From Hymenopus coronatus (Eukaryota > Arthropoda > Insecta > Mantodea > Hymenopodidae), in NCBI GenBank assembly GCA_030762935.1, contig CM060891.1, positions 1,522,501 to 1,586,500 on the forward strand: 64,000 nucleotides of DNA. The letters are read 5' to 3'. The notes beneath the pieces were generated by a model, which saw nothing but the letters and a program-made list of their open reading frames with translations, made no database searches and was not told the DNA's origin. The position numbers and the translations under genes are program-made. Below, in pieces: positions 11,393 through 22,145 of this stretch (the first letter of the stretch is position 1; each line of letters opens with the position of its first letter).

Positions 11393-14300
11393 AACAGAAA
11401 TTGTCTTGTTACTTGCTTCCTTGTGAATATAAGGCAATACGCCAGGATAAAGTGTTTCAAAAACTCGTTACCAACAGAAATTGTCTTGTTACTTGCTTCC
11501 TTGTGAATATAAGGCAATACGCTAGGATAAGGTGTTCCAAAAACTCGTTACCAACAGAAATTGTCTTGTTGCTTGCTTCCTTGTGAATATAAGGCAATAC
11601 GCCAGGATAAAGTGTTTCAAAAACTCGTTACCAACAGAAATTGTCTTGTTACTTGCTTCCTTGTGAATATAAGGCAATACGCTAGGATAAGGTGTTCCAA
11701 AAACTCGTTACCAACAGAAATTGTCTTGTTGCTTGCTTCCTTGTGAATATAAGGCAATACGCTAGGATAAAGTGTTTCAAAAACTCTTTACCAACTGAAA
11801 TTGTCTTGTTGCTTGCTTCCTTGTGAATATAAGGCAATACGCCAGGATAAAGTGTTTCAAAAACTCGTTACCAACAGAAATTGTCTTGTTACTTGCTTCC
11901 TTGTGAATATAAGGCAATACGCCAGGATAAAGTGTTCCAAAAACTCGTTACCAACTGAAATTGTCTTGTTACTTGCTTCCTTGTGAATATAAGGCAATAC
12001 GCCAGGATAAAGTGTTTCAAAAACTCGTTACCAACAGAAATTGTCTTGTTGCTTGCTTCCTTGTGAATATAAGGCAATACGCCAGGATAAAGTGTTCCAA
12101 AAACTCGTTACCAACAGAAATTGTCTTGTTACTTGCTTCCTTGTGAATATAAGGCAATACGCCAGGATAAAGTGTTTCAAAAACTCGTTACCAACAGAAA
12201 TTGTCTTGTTACTTGCTTCCTTGTGAATATAAGGCAATACGCCAGGATAAAGTGTTTCAAAAACTCGTTACCAACTGAAATTGTCTTGTTACTTGCTTCC
12301 TTGTGAATATAAGGCAATACGCCAGGATAAAGTGTTTCAAAAACTCGTTACCAACTGAAATTGTCTTGTTACTTGTTTCCTTGTGAATATAAGGCAATAC
12401 GCCAGGATAAAGTGTTCCAAAAACTCGTTACCAACTGAAATTGTCTTGTTACTTGCTTCCTTGTGAATATAAGGCAATACGCCAGGATAAAGTGTTTCAA
12501 AAACTCGTTACCAACTGAAATTGTCTTGTTACTTGTTTCCTTGTGAATATAAGGCAATACGCCAGGATAAAGTGTTCCAAAAACTCGTTACCAACTGAAA
12601 TTGTCTTGTTGCTTGCTTCCTTGTGAATATAAGGCAATACGCCAGGATAAAGTGTTCCAAAAACTCGTTACCAACTGAAATTGTCTTGTTACTTGCTTCC
12701 TTGTGAATATAAGGCAATACGCCAGGATAAAGTGTTCCAAAAACTCGTTACCAACTGAAATTGTCTTGTTACTTGCTTCCTTGTGAATATAAGGCAATAC
12801 GCCAGGATAAAGTGTTTCAAAAACTCGTTACCAACTGAAATTGTCTTGTTACTTGCTTCCTTGTGAATATAAGGCAATACGCCAGGATAAAGTGTTTCAA
12901 AAACTCGTTACCAACAGAAATTGTCTTGTTGCTTGCTTCCTTGTGAATATAAGGCAATACGCCAGGATAAAGTGTTCCAAAAACTCGTTACCAACAGAAA
13001 TTGTCTTGTTGCTTGCTTCCTTGTGAATATAAGGCAATACGCCAGGATAAAGTGTTCCAAAAACTCGTTACCAACTGAAATTGTCTTGTTGCTTGCTTCC
13101 TTGTGAATATAAGGCAATACGCCAGGATAAAGTGTTTCAAAAACTCGTTACCAACTGAAATTGTCTTGTTACTTGCTTCCTTGTGAATATAAGGCAATAC
13201 GCCAGGATAAAGTGTTCCAAAAACTCGTTACCAACTGAAATTGTCTTGTTGCTTGCTTCCTTGTGAATATAAGGCAATACGCCAGGATAAAGTGTTTCAA
13301 AAACTCGTTACCAACTGAAATTGTCTTGTTACTTGCTTCCTTGTGAATATAAGGCAATACGCCAGGATAAAGTGTTCCAAAAACTCGTTACCAACTGAAA
13401 TTGTCTTGTTGCTTGCTTCCTTGTGAATATAAGGCAATACGCCAGGATAAAGTGTTTCAAAAACTCGTTACCAACTGAAATTGTCTTGTTACTTGCTTCC
13501 TTGTGAATATAAGGCAATACGCCAGGATAAAGTGTTCCAAAAACTCGTTACCAACTGAAATTGTCTTGTTACTTGCTTCCTTGTGAATATAAGGCAATAC
13601 GCCAGGATAAAGTGTTCCAAAAACTCGTTACCAACTGAAATTGTCTTGTTACTTGCTTCCTTGTGAATATAAGGCAATACGCCAGGATAAAGTGTTTCAA
13701 AAACTCGTTACCAACAGAAATTGTCTTGTTGCTTGCTTCCTTGTGAATATAAGGCAATACGCCAGGATAAAGTGTTCCAAAAACTCGTTACCAACTGAAA
13801 TTGTCTTGTTGCTTGCTTCCTTGTGAATATAAGGCAATACGCCAGGATAAAGTGTTTCAAAAACTCGTTACCAACAGAAATTGTCTTGTTACTTGCTTCC
13901 TTGTGAATATAAGGCAATACGCCAGGATAAAGTGTTCCAAAAACTCGTTACCAACTGAAATTGTCTTGTTGCTTGCTTCCTTGTGAATATAAGGCAATAC
14001 GCCAGGATAAAGTGTTTCAAAAACTCGTTACCAACAGAAATTGTCTTGTTACTTGCTTCCTTGTGAATATAAGGCAATACGCCAGGATAAAGTGTTTCAA
14101 AAACTCGTTACCAACTGAAATTGTCTTGTTGCTTGCTTCCTTGTGAATATAAGGCAATACGCCAGGATAAAGTGTTTCAAAAACTCGTTACCAACTGAAA
14201 TTGTCTTGTTGCTTGCTTCCTTGTGAATATAAGGCAATACGCCAGGATAAAGTGTTTCAAAAACTCGTTACCAACAGAAATTGTCTTGTTGCTTGCTTCC

Positions 14301-14760
14301 TTGTGAATATAAGGCAATACGCCAGGATAAAGTGTTCCAAAAACTCGTTACCAACTGAAATTGTCTTGTTACTTGTTTCCTTGTGAATATAAGGCAATAC
14401 GCCAGGATAAAGTGTTTCAAAAACTCGTTACCAACAGAAATTGTCTTGTTGCTTGCTTCCTTGTGAATATAAGGCAATACGCCAGGATAAAGTGTTTCAA
14501 AAACTCGTTACCAACTGAAATTGTCTTGTTACTTGCTTCCTTGTGAATATAAGGCAATACGCCAGGATAAAGTGTTTCAAAAACTCGTTACCAACAGAAA
14601 TTGTCTTGTTGCTTGCTTCCTTGTGAATATAAGGCAATACGCCAGGATAAAGTGTTTCAAAAACTCGTTACCAACTGAAATTGTCTTGTTACTTGCTTCC
14701 TTGTGAATATAAGGCAATACGCCAGGATAAAGTGTTCCAAAAACTCGTTACCAACTGAAA
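11393..14760. repeat. 80-bp satellite array, about 42 units, derived from element E
   Basis: Exact 80-bp periodicity; unit words are CAGAAATTGTCTTGTTACTT, GCTTCCTTGTGAATATAAGG, CAATACGCCAGGATAAAGTG and TTCAAAAACTCGTTACC. The unit corresponds to the E segment from ACAGAAATTGTCTTATTACT to AAAACTGTCGTTATG, with a deletion of about 11 bp. Units differ at only a few positions (ACAG/ACTG, TTTC/TTCC, ACTTGC/GCTTGC), so the array is young or strongly homogenised. The open frames of about 61 codons repeat the same peptide and are artefacts. Confidence 0.97.
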
Positions 14761-15061
14761 TTTGGTTCTTTTTGCATGATCAGAATCAAAACAAAAGAGA
14801 TATGAAAGTCTCGTTTAAAGAAAGTTTTTAAATAGGTATTTTAAAACTAAAATCAATGAAAGGGAAATGATTAGCTCTAGAATAAATAAATAAATAAAAA
14901 TGCTTTTTATGAAATAAAAAATTGTCTGCTTTAACATGATATACATTCTTTAATACTAAGTTTTTGTCTATCTCTTGCGGTTTACTAATTCAGCAGAATT
15001 TATCCAGATTGAAAAGGTCTTGAGAAGTTATTCCCAGAAAACTCAATATATACCTTTATTT

Positions 15062-15064
<3 letters not shown>

Positions 15065-15103
<39 letters not shown>
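15065..15103. repeat. (TA)n microsatellite inside element E
   Basis: About 19 TA dinucleotides at the position where other E copies read TTTGTCATGTAAATATC. Confidence 0.95.
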
Positions 15104-15104
<1 letters not shown>

Positions 15105-15306
15105 CTTTAATATGCGATATGTTAATCATTTTTTGGAAAACCGAACATTTCGCCGAGCGTTCCATGTAAAGAGAGAGTTTCCTGTTTCGCATTCTTTGAG
15201 CAAACTAATCTAATATCTTGAATACAACATTTGATATTTAACATATTGTTTTTGAGTTTTGCTTTCCTCCCCGCCCCCTTACCAAACTTTTTCAAAAATT
15301 ATTTTC

Positions 15307-18300
15307 TGCTTTCTTTACGTGAACTATGTACATACAGTACAGAGGAAGTATTTTATTGCACCCAAAACTTCGATACCGAGATTTCACCAGAAATAAGTTT
15401 TGAGATACCCTGAGTTCAAAAATAGCATTTTTAGATATATCTGTGTGTGTCTGTGTCAGTGTGTGTCTGTCTGCGTGTGTCTGTGTGTGACTGTGTATGT
15501 CTGTCTGCGTGTGTCTGTGTATGTCTGTCTGTGTGTGTCTGTGTGTGTCTGTGTATGTCTGTGTGTATGTGTGTGTCTGTCTGTCTGTGTATGTCTGTCT
15601 GTGTGTCTGTATGTCTGTGTGTGTCTGTATGTGTGTCTGTCAGTGTGTGTGTGTGTGTCTGAATGTGTCTGTGTGTGCCTGAGTGTGTCTGTGTGTGTCT
15701 GTGTCTGTCTGTGTGTGTCTGAGTGTGTCTGAGTGTGTCTGAGTGAGTCTGTGTCTGTCTGTATGTGTCTGAGTGTGTCTCAGTGTGTCTCAGTGAGTCT
15801 GTGTCTGTCTGTATGTGTCTGAGTGTGTCTCAGTGTGTCTGAGTGAGTCTGTGTCTGTCTGTGTGTGTCTGAGTGTGTCTCAGTGTGTCTCAGTGAGTCT
15901 GTGTCTGTCTGTGTGTGTCTGAGTGTGTCTCAGTGCGTCTGAGTGAGTCTGTGTCTGTCTGTGTGTGTCTGAGTGTGTCTCAGTGTGTCTCAGTGAGTCT
16001 ATGTCTGTCTGTGTGTGTCTGAGTGTGTCTCAGTGTGTCTGAGTGAGTCTGTGTCTGTCTGTATGTGTCTGAGTGTGTCTCAGTGTGTCTCAGTGAGTCT
16101 GTGTCTGTCTGTGTGTGTCTGAGTGTGTCTCAGTGTGTCTGAGTGAGTCTGTGTCTGTCTGTGTGTGTCTGAGTGTGTCTCAGTGTGTCTCAGTGAGTCT
16201 GTGTCTGTCTGTGTGTGTCTGAGTGTGTCTCAGTGCGTCTGAGTGAGTCTGTGTCTGTCTGTATGTGTCTGAGTGTGTCTGAGTGTGTCTGAGTGAGTCT
16301 GTGTCTGTCTGTGTGTGTCTGAGTGTGTCTGTGTGTGTTTGTCTGTGTGTCTGAGTGTGTCTGTGTGTGTCTGAGTGTGTCTGTGTGTGTCCGTCTGTGT
16401 GTGTGTCTGTCTGTGTGTCTCTGTGTGTGTCTGTGTGTGTCTGTGTATGTCTGAGTGTGTCTGAGTGTGTCTGTGTGTGTTTGTGTGTGTCCGAGTGTCT
16501 CTGTGTGTGTCTGTGTGTGTCTGTATGTCTGTGAGTCTCTGTGTGTGTCTGAGTGCGTGTCTGCGTGTGTCTGTGTGTGTCTGTGTGTGTTTGAGTGTGT
16601 CTGTGTGTGTCTGTATGTGTCTTAGTGTGGCTGTGTGTGTCTGTGTGTGACTGTCTGTGTCTGTGTGTGTCTGTGTATGTGTCTGTGTGTGTCTGTGTAT
16701 GTGTCTGTGTATGTGTCTGTGTGTGTCTGTGTGTGTCTATGTGTGACTGTCTGTGTCTGTGTGTGTCTGTGTGTGACTGTGTGTGTCTGTGTGTGTCTGT
16801 GTGTGTCTGTGTGTGACTGTGTGTGTCTGTGTGTGTCTGTGTGTGTCTGTCTATGTCTGTGTGTGACTGTCTGTGTGTGACTGTGTGTGTTTGTGTGTCT
16901 GTGTGTGTGTGTCTGTCTGTGTCTGTGTGTATCTGTGTGTGACTGTCTGTGTCTGTGTGTGACTGTCTGTGTCTGTGTGTGTCTGTGTGTGACTGTCTGT
17001 GTCTGTGTGTGACTGTGTGTGTCTGTGTGTATCTGTGTGTGACTGTCTGTGTCTGTGTGTGACTGTCTGTGTCTGTGTGTATCTGTGTGTGACTGTCTGT
17101 GTCTGTGTGTGACTGTGTGTGTCTGTGTGTGACTGTCTGTGTCTGTGTGTGACTGTCTGTGTCTGTGTGTGACTGTCTGTGTCTGTGTGTGACTGTCTGT
17201 GTCTGTGTGTGACTGTCTGTGTGTGACTGTCTGTGTGTGTGTCTGTGTGTGACTGTGTGTGACTGTGTGTGTCTGTGTGTGTCTGTGTGTGTCTGTGTGT
17301 GTCTGTGTGTGACTGTCTGTGTATGTGTCTGTGTGTGTCTGTCTGTGTGTGTCTGTAATGTGTCTGTGTGTGTCTGTGTGTGTCTGTCTGTGTGTGTCTG
17401 TGTATGTGTGTGTGCGTCTGTGTGTGTCTGTGTGTGTCTGTGTGTGACTGTCTGTGTGTGACTGTCTGTGTGTGTCTGTGTGTGTCTGTCTGTGTGTCTG
17501 TGTGTGACTGTCTGTGTGTGTGTCTGTGTATGTGTCTGTGTGTGACTATCTGTGTGTGTCTGTATGTGTCTGTGTGTGTCTGTGTGTGTCTGTGTGTGTC
17601 TGTCTGTGTGTGTCTGTGTATGTGTCTGAGTGTGTCTGTATGTGTCTGTGTGTGTCTGTGTATGTCTGTCTGTGTGTGTCTGTGTATGTGTCTGTGTGTA
17701 TCTGTGTGTGTTTGTCTGTGTGTGTGTCTGTGTATGTGTCTGTGTGTGTCTGTGTGTGTCTGTGTGTGTCTGTGGACAGCAGAGCTCAAAAACTAAAAGA
17801 CCGTTAAATATCAAACTTGGTATTTAAGTTTATTATCTTGCAAGGATGCGACACGTACATTTTCAAGAAAACCCCACCTCAAATTACTGTACACGGAAAT
17901 ATTTTCGAAAAGTTTGACTACTCAAAAATGGTTCTAGCGTTGTTCAATAAAAATACCTTATATTAGAGATATTTACACGAGAAATAAGGTGTACATTTTG
18001 AATTTTCTGGGATTGGCCTCTAAAAAGCGCTTTATTCTCGATGAATTTTGCGTAACTAGTAAAGCGAAAGAGATAGGCAAAAACTTACTAGACGAGAAAT
18101 GTATATCGCGTTAAAATGTACAACTTATGTCATATATCGTGCGTTTCTGAGGTATTCCTTGTTATTTGTTTCAGATTTGTAGTACTTAAATCTTTTCTCA
18201 CACAAAAATTTGTAAACTCCTGTCCATGCATACAAACAGATTTCAAGCACATGACAGTCTCATTTTAAAACATTTGACTATCACGTTATCCTAGTGTATT

Positions 18301-18425
18301 CCCTTCTACTTACAAGGAAGCAAGTAATAAGACAATTTCTGTTAATGTTTACCTTGATTAGCATGAAGTAGATTGAACAATAATTTGTTACACAGATGTA
18401 GAGAAAGTCATGTGAATGGAAGGTA
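15307..18425 (-). mobile_element. Element E copy (minus) with a 2.3 kb internal microsatellite
   Basis: Left of the array is the E 3' end in minus orientation: CTTTCTTTACGTGAACTATG, then AAAACTTCGATACCGAGATT. Right of it, E resumes with GTGGACAGCAGAGCTCAAAA, CAAACTTGGTATTTAAG, GAATTTTCTGGGATTGGCC, TTTGACTATCACGTTATCC and the 5' end GTAGAGAAAGTCATGTGAAT. Both ends are present, so this is a full-length copy. The array occupies the site where unexpanded copies have a short CA/TG tract. Confidence 0.8.
15440..17774. repeat. (TGTGTC)n microsatellite with 50-bp higher-order period
   Basis: About 2.3 kb of TGTGTGTCTG and related decamers. At about 15730-16320 the decamers fall into a 50-bp cycle, for example GTGTCTGTCT, GTGTGTGTCT, GAGTGTGTCT, CAGTGTGTCT, GAGTGAGTCT. 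After about 16600 words such as GACTGTCTGTGTCTGTGTGT dominate. The 544-codon minus-strand frame encodes only His-Thr-Gln/Asp-Arg strings and is not a gene. Confidence 0.95.
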
Positions 18426-18551
18426 ATATCGAGCAAAGCAAACAACAGTGTTAACTATTATCCTGTGAGACGGTCAAACGTCACTTAGGATAAAAGCAAA
18501 AGTGGTCACATTTCGGGCAAGCAATGGGGTTGGCTTTTCTTCACAGTTACC

Positions 18552-18692
18552 CTGGATGGCTGTGAGAACGTAACCATGTTCCAGCAAAAGTGGCCAACAC
18601 GATCCCCAGATCTCAACTTTTGGTTGTGGGGTTAATTTAAAGAACGAGTTTTCCAACAATTGAAGAATGCTATCTCGCTGTAGATGGAGTCG
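18552..18692 (+). pseudogene. Mariner/IS630-like transposase C-terminal fragment
   Basis: Plus-strand translation from about 18552 contains WPTRSPDLNFWLWG, a stop, then FKERVFQQLKNAISL. This matches the conserved C-terminal block of IS630-Tc1-mariner superfamily DDE transposases, usually WPPRSPDLxPxDFFLWGxLKxxVY. Stops at 18633 (after WLWG) and at about 18678, and the loss of upstream sequence, make it a dead scrap. It lies between two E copies. A larger relative lies at 53242-53720. The family is clear; the subfamily is not. Confidence 0.7.
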
Positions 18693-18787
18693 CAGCAAGA
18701 GAACACAGGAATACTTTTTTTATCATATCTCAAGTATTATAACAGTTTGCCAGGTATACAGTGATGCTGTGAGCCGAGAATAGCAAA

Positions 18788-19653
18788 ACTACTTCTCTGC
18801 CTTCCTTTGAACTTTCCCTACCAAGTAATGCGTACAGAAGCTACCTTGCATTCCACCGAAAAATTCCTTGTCAAGATTTCTACAGAAATATGTGTTTTGA
18901 GGTCCCCTAGATGAAAATGCATGGTGTATGTGTGCGTGCAACAAGAATGATACTCGAACATTTCCAGGAAAATATCCCCACCCCTTTACATATGGCACGT
19001 AAAAGAAACTCAAGCCTGATAGAGAGGCCTCTGAGCAAAATTAAGCTATCTTTCACGTCCAGTATAGAATGGGACAGTAGTTAAAGAGCGTCCATAAATA
19101 ACACGCCATTTTATTTATTTATTTTACCCTTTAAATGGAACTTGTTTGAAAATGTTTGAATTTCTTAAAAATGACTAAGGATTTGATTAAAATACCGTAT
19201 ATTAAAGATATTTACCTAACAAATAAAATGTATATATTGAATTTTCTGGGAATAGCCTTATTATAATTTATTCTGGATGAGTTTCAAGAAATTTTACATA
19301 ACTGCTAAACCGTAAGAGATGGACAAAAACTTACCACGCAAAAAATGTAGAGCGCGTTAAAACCCACAATTTACGTTATATAATTTTTTTCCTGGAGTTA
19401 ATCGTTTTTTAGATATTCCTTGCTTTTTGGTTTCAGCTTTAAAAAACTTACTTTTCTCATTCAGTGACATAGCAACCAGCTTTTGACTATCACTTTAACC
19501 TATGCTACTCCCTTATTTCCCTTCTACCTACAAGGAAACAAGTAATAAGACTATTTCTCCTCCTTTAGAATGAAATAAATGGAAGCATAAGCTTGTTAAC
19601 AATAATTTGTTGCAGAGATGTAGAGAAAGTCATGTGAATGCAACACATCCGAT
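18788..19653 (-). mobile_element. Element E, near-complete copy (minus), split by a SINE
   Basis: Plus-strand landmarks in inverted order: TTCCACCGAAAAATTCC, the short TG tract, ATATCCCCACCCCTTTACAT, then a SINE-like insert at 18996-19125. E resumes with ACCCTTTAAATGG, GAATTTTCTGGGAATAGCC, AAACCGTAAGAGATGG, ATGCTACTCCCTTATTTCCC and GTAGAGAAAGTCATGTGAAT. Removing the insert restores the normal E order. Confidence 0.75.
18996..19125 (+). mobile_element. SINE-like element, copy 4, with target-site duplication
   Basis: 5'-truncated family member starting at CACGTAAAAGAAACTCAAGC and ending with a (TTTA)n-like tail. The host word ACCCTTTACATGG is present on both sides: ACCCCTTTACATATGG at 18980-18995 and ACCCTTTAAATGG at 19126-19138. 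A ~13-bp duplication and an A/T-rich tail are what LINE-driven SINE insertion leaves, which supports the SINE label for the family. Confidence 0.7.
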
Positions 19654-19664
19654 TTTTTTATTAC

Positions 19665-19790
19665 AAATGAAATGTACATGTTGAACTTTATTGTGAATAC
19701 TTTCATTAAACTGTAAGCAACACACAAAAATGTACATCTCGTTAAGGAGAGTGGAATTTCAAATCTCTATATTTCTCAATAATTACTATG
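19665..19790 (-). mobile_element. Element E, decayed fragment (minus)
   Basis: Weak match to the E middle segment: CAAATGAAATGTACATGTTG, ACTGTAAGCAACACAC and ACATCTCGTTAAG. The following ~350 bp, to 20140, is AT-rich with nothing recognisable. Confidence 0.4.
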
Positions 19791-20140
19791 ACTGCATTCT
19801 TCTTATATTAAAATAAATAGCAAATGTAAATCAAATGTAAGATTTGTAAGATATAACTTTTATTATGTAAATATAATCGCGACTCAAAATTTGACAAACT
19901 TGTTTGGTATTTTCTCAGCTGGAAGTCTGAACCGTGCACAAGCATTTTAAATGGAGATATTTTAATATCTTTGATTAATGAGTTATAATTGTTGTAAAAT
20001 ATTAAAAATTTTAATGTTTTTTGAAAAATTATTATTGGTGTTAAGATTCCTTTGTCGCTTGTTAATATTACAATACATCGTTCTTGGTATTCTGAGACAT
20101 TTCAGCTGTGTTTAAACAAAAATTCAGAACATTTTGAAAG

Positions 20141-20346
20141 TAGTTTTGACAAAAACACTGTTTTATGAAACAGTATCCCAGGAAACAGATATATTGTACG
20201 ATATTTAAATGTGTGTAGAGTGTGAAGTAAGGACAGATAAATGTAGTTTTGACAAAAACACTGTTTTATGAAACAGTATCCCAGGAAACAGATATATTGT
20301 ACGATATTTAAATGTGTGTAGAGTCCGAAGTAAGGAGAGGACAGAT
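20141..20346. repeat. 103-bp tandem duplication with internal hairpin
   Basis: Two nearly identical copies of a segment starting TAGTTTTGACAAAAACACTG at 20141 and 20244. Each contains the perfect inverted repeat ACTGTTT-TATG-AAACAGT. The second copy carries a small insertion near its end (GGAGAGGACAG). No function is evident. Confidence 0.9.
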
Positions 20347-20624
20347 AAATGGCGATTCTTTATGCATGACCAAACGCTTGTAATGAATAAACAATGTTCG
20401 ATATTTTGATCGAATATAACATAAGTTTCACTTCCTTAAAACTCTATACAGTTTTTTGTAGATGTAAACATTTCGTAGATATTGCGTGTTATCAGTTTCT
20501 GAAACAGGAAGTGCTGGTTTGTTTTATGATGGCCCTAGAAACATGATATCATGACCATCGCCTATCGGTTTAGCCTAGTGACTCCTTGTTTGCTTGTATT
20601 ATGTAATAAGACAAGTTTCTGTTA

Positions 20625-21295
20625 AGCCGTTGTCCCACGGTCAAAATTTGGCCCAACATTTTTATACAACGTTCAACGTTGTGTACAATTTCTCCATTCC
20701 CACGGGAGTGTGTATTGTTGCAAATATTTCACATGAACAGCTGATCCACAATTATTTACGTTTGTTGTCGCAAGGTTCAGGCCAAGGAAGAGGTGAACTA
20801 CATGTGCTGCAAAATGAACTCGTTTCTGATCCTGTAAATTATTTTAACTTGCTTAGAATGGCGAAAATTTGTTTGGAAAGTTGCTATGTATGAGATAGTC
20901 CATTCCAGCAAATCAAAGATAAGGCCACGTTCTTATATTTTTGTTGAGAAAAGAAGGTTAGGTACAAATGATAAAATAAATTTGCAGGGCTTATAAATAC
21001 CCAAGTCATTATTTCATGAATCTCTACCTCACAAAAAAATGTGTATTTCAAGCATAGCTCAGCTACTATAACCCTATTATTTAGGACAAAGTCTACAAGA
21101 TACAGCAAAGTTTCACACAAACAATCGGGAAGGAAGACCCAGCGCTAGCTGCCATCTTATTACGTCACTATGCTCATTGGTTGATTTCATGTGTTTGGAC
21201 CAAAAATAAGAAACCACTGGACCAAAAAAATAGGACGGCAATGAAATTATCCAATGTTCCGCGATCCATTGGACCAAAATATTTCACCATTGGCT
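20625..21295 (+). mobile_element. PIF/Harbinger-like DNA transposon, ~671 bp, TTA target duplication
   Basis: The insert is bounded by TTA at 20622-20624 and TTA at 21296-21298, the target duplication typical of PIF/Harbinger elements. The two ends both begin AGCC when read inward, and further in share a GGTCAAAATTTGGCCCAA / GGTGAAATATTTTGGTCCAA match, an imperfect terminal inverted repeat. Three TGGACCAAAA words lie near the right end (about 21196, 21218, 21269), possible transposase-binding motifs. It carries a fragment resembling a Harbinger transposase N-terminus and is far too short to be autonomous. Confidence 0.6.
20713..20893 (+). pseudogene. HARBI1-like transposase N-terminal fragment
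   Basis: The open frame ends with GRGELHVLQNELVSDPVNYF then NLLRMAKICLESCYV and a stop. Harbinger-type transposases have a similar N-terminal stretch: a G-E-(F/Y)-H word, an (L/V)-x-E-(L/M) helix, then a (Y/F)-(F/R)-N-(Y/F)-x-R-M word followed by the first catalytic domain. The reading frame enters from the host E sequence, so the annotated ATG at 20594 is not the real start; I place the related part from about 20713. No DDE catalytic residues are present. It lies inside an insertion with a TTA duplication, which raises the odds. Confidence 0.45.
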
Positions 21296-21395
21296 TTAGT
21301 GTTTACCTTGATTATAATGAGTAGATAGAAGAATAAGCTTTTGTAAGAATTGCAGATGAGGTAGACATGCGAATGGAACACATTAGATTTTTTCT

Positions 21396-22145
21396 GAACC
21401 AGTGTAACGTAACTTTGTTAAGCCTATATAAAGTCGTCTAATTATATAAAAGTTATAAATCGTTATTAGCGAACTGTTTCTGTCAGTCTAAGACTGTTAA
21501 ACCCATCACGTGACATGCTAGAGTAACAAAGCCAAAAACAATTTGAAGCAGATGATTGGCTGCTGAGTGAAGCGGAAGTCAGCGCTCGGTTCTGGTTGGG
21601 CGCCGCAGGGAAAGTAAACATCTGACTTTCTCGCCATGCTCTCAACAAACTCTTACAATTCCATCTTTTTTGTCATTGTTACAAATATTTATGTTCCAGT
21701 AAAATATTTCCAATTTTCTTTCTTAATCTATGGGCACTAAGGTCCCCAAATAATGTATTTAATTTATTATAGGTATAATTTTATACCCTGATGGACAATA
21801 AATTTAAAATTGTTAGATGTTCTTTGTTTTAAGAGATGAGTCTATTGTTTTTGATGAGCAATCATGATACCCCTGTTTGTTTTGAAGTCCTTATACTATT
21901 GTGTATGAAGAAGTGAGACATACCTGACCGGAGTAGACATTAAGCATGTCATCTTGTTTGAAGTAGAGGAATGTGATGCTGTTGCTAGAGGAAATGCTAG
22001 TTCACAGATAATCATTGACTGGGAGCAGCTCCAATCTAGGAATAGCTTATTAGAAAATATAGTGCGTTTTAAACAGGTTTCTTGCCGTGTTAAAATTGCA
22101 CCGAGCTTTTATGGGTGACAAGTAGCTTTGTGACAACAGCAAATA
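21396..22145. other. Unique sequence with a promoter-like patch
   Basis: No gene or repeat recognised across ~750 bp. At 21505-21625 there is a GC-richer patch with CACGTGAC (E-box type), GATTGGCT (inverted CCAAT) and GGGCGCCGCAGGG. These are common promoter words, but no transcript or downstream gene can be shown. The stretch just left of 22145 shows no convincing continuation of the reverse transcriptase found to the right of the array. Confidence 0.4.

Larger units (their letters stand above)
11372..15262 (+). mobile_element. Element E copy expanded by an internal 80-bp array
   Basis: The left flank of the array reads AAATAAACATCAACAGAAATTG and the right flank CTGAAATTTGGTTCTTTTTG then AAAACAAAAGAGATATGAA. 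These match the sequences on either side of the same segment in unexpanded E copies (compare 31280-31440). E resumes after the array with CTATCTCTTGCGGTTTACTA, a TA microsatellite, CCATGTAAAGAGAG and GTTTTTGAGTTTTG. This copy therefore grew from under 1 kb to 3.9 kb by internal amplification. It abuts the next E copy tail-to-tail. Confidence 0.75.
20545..21395 (-). mobile_element. Element E 5' part (minus), host of a Harbinger-like insertion
   Basis: Left piece ends with GTAATAAGACAAGTTTCTGTTA. Right piece resumes with GTGTTTACCTTGATTATAAT and ends with GTAGACATGCGAATGGAACA. Other E copies read TTTCTGTTAATGTTTACCTTG without interruption, so 20625-21295 is an insertion. Confidence 0.65.

Noticed and set aside
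16180..17814. 544-codon His/Thr/Gln/Asp-rich frame
   Set aside because: Translation of a TGTGTC microsatellite in reverse; low complexity with no domain.
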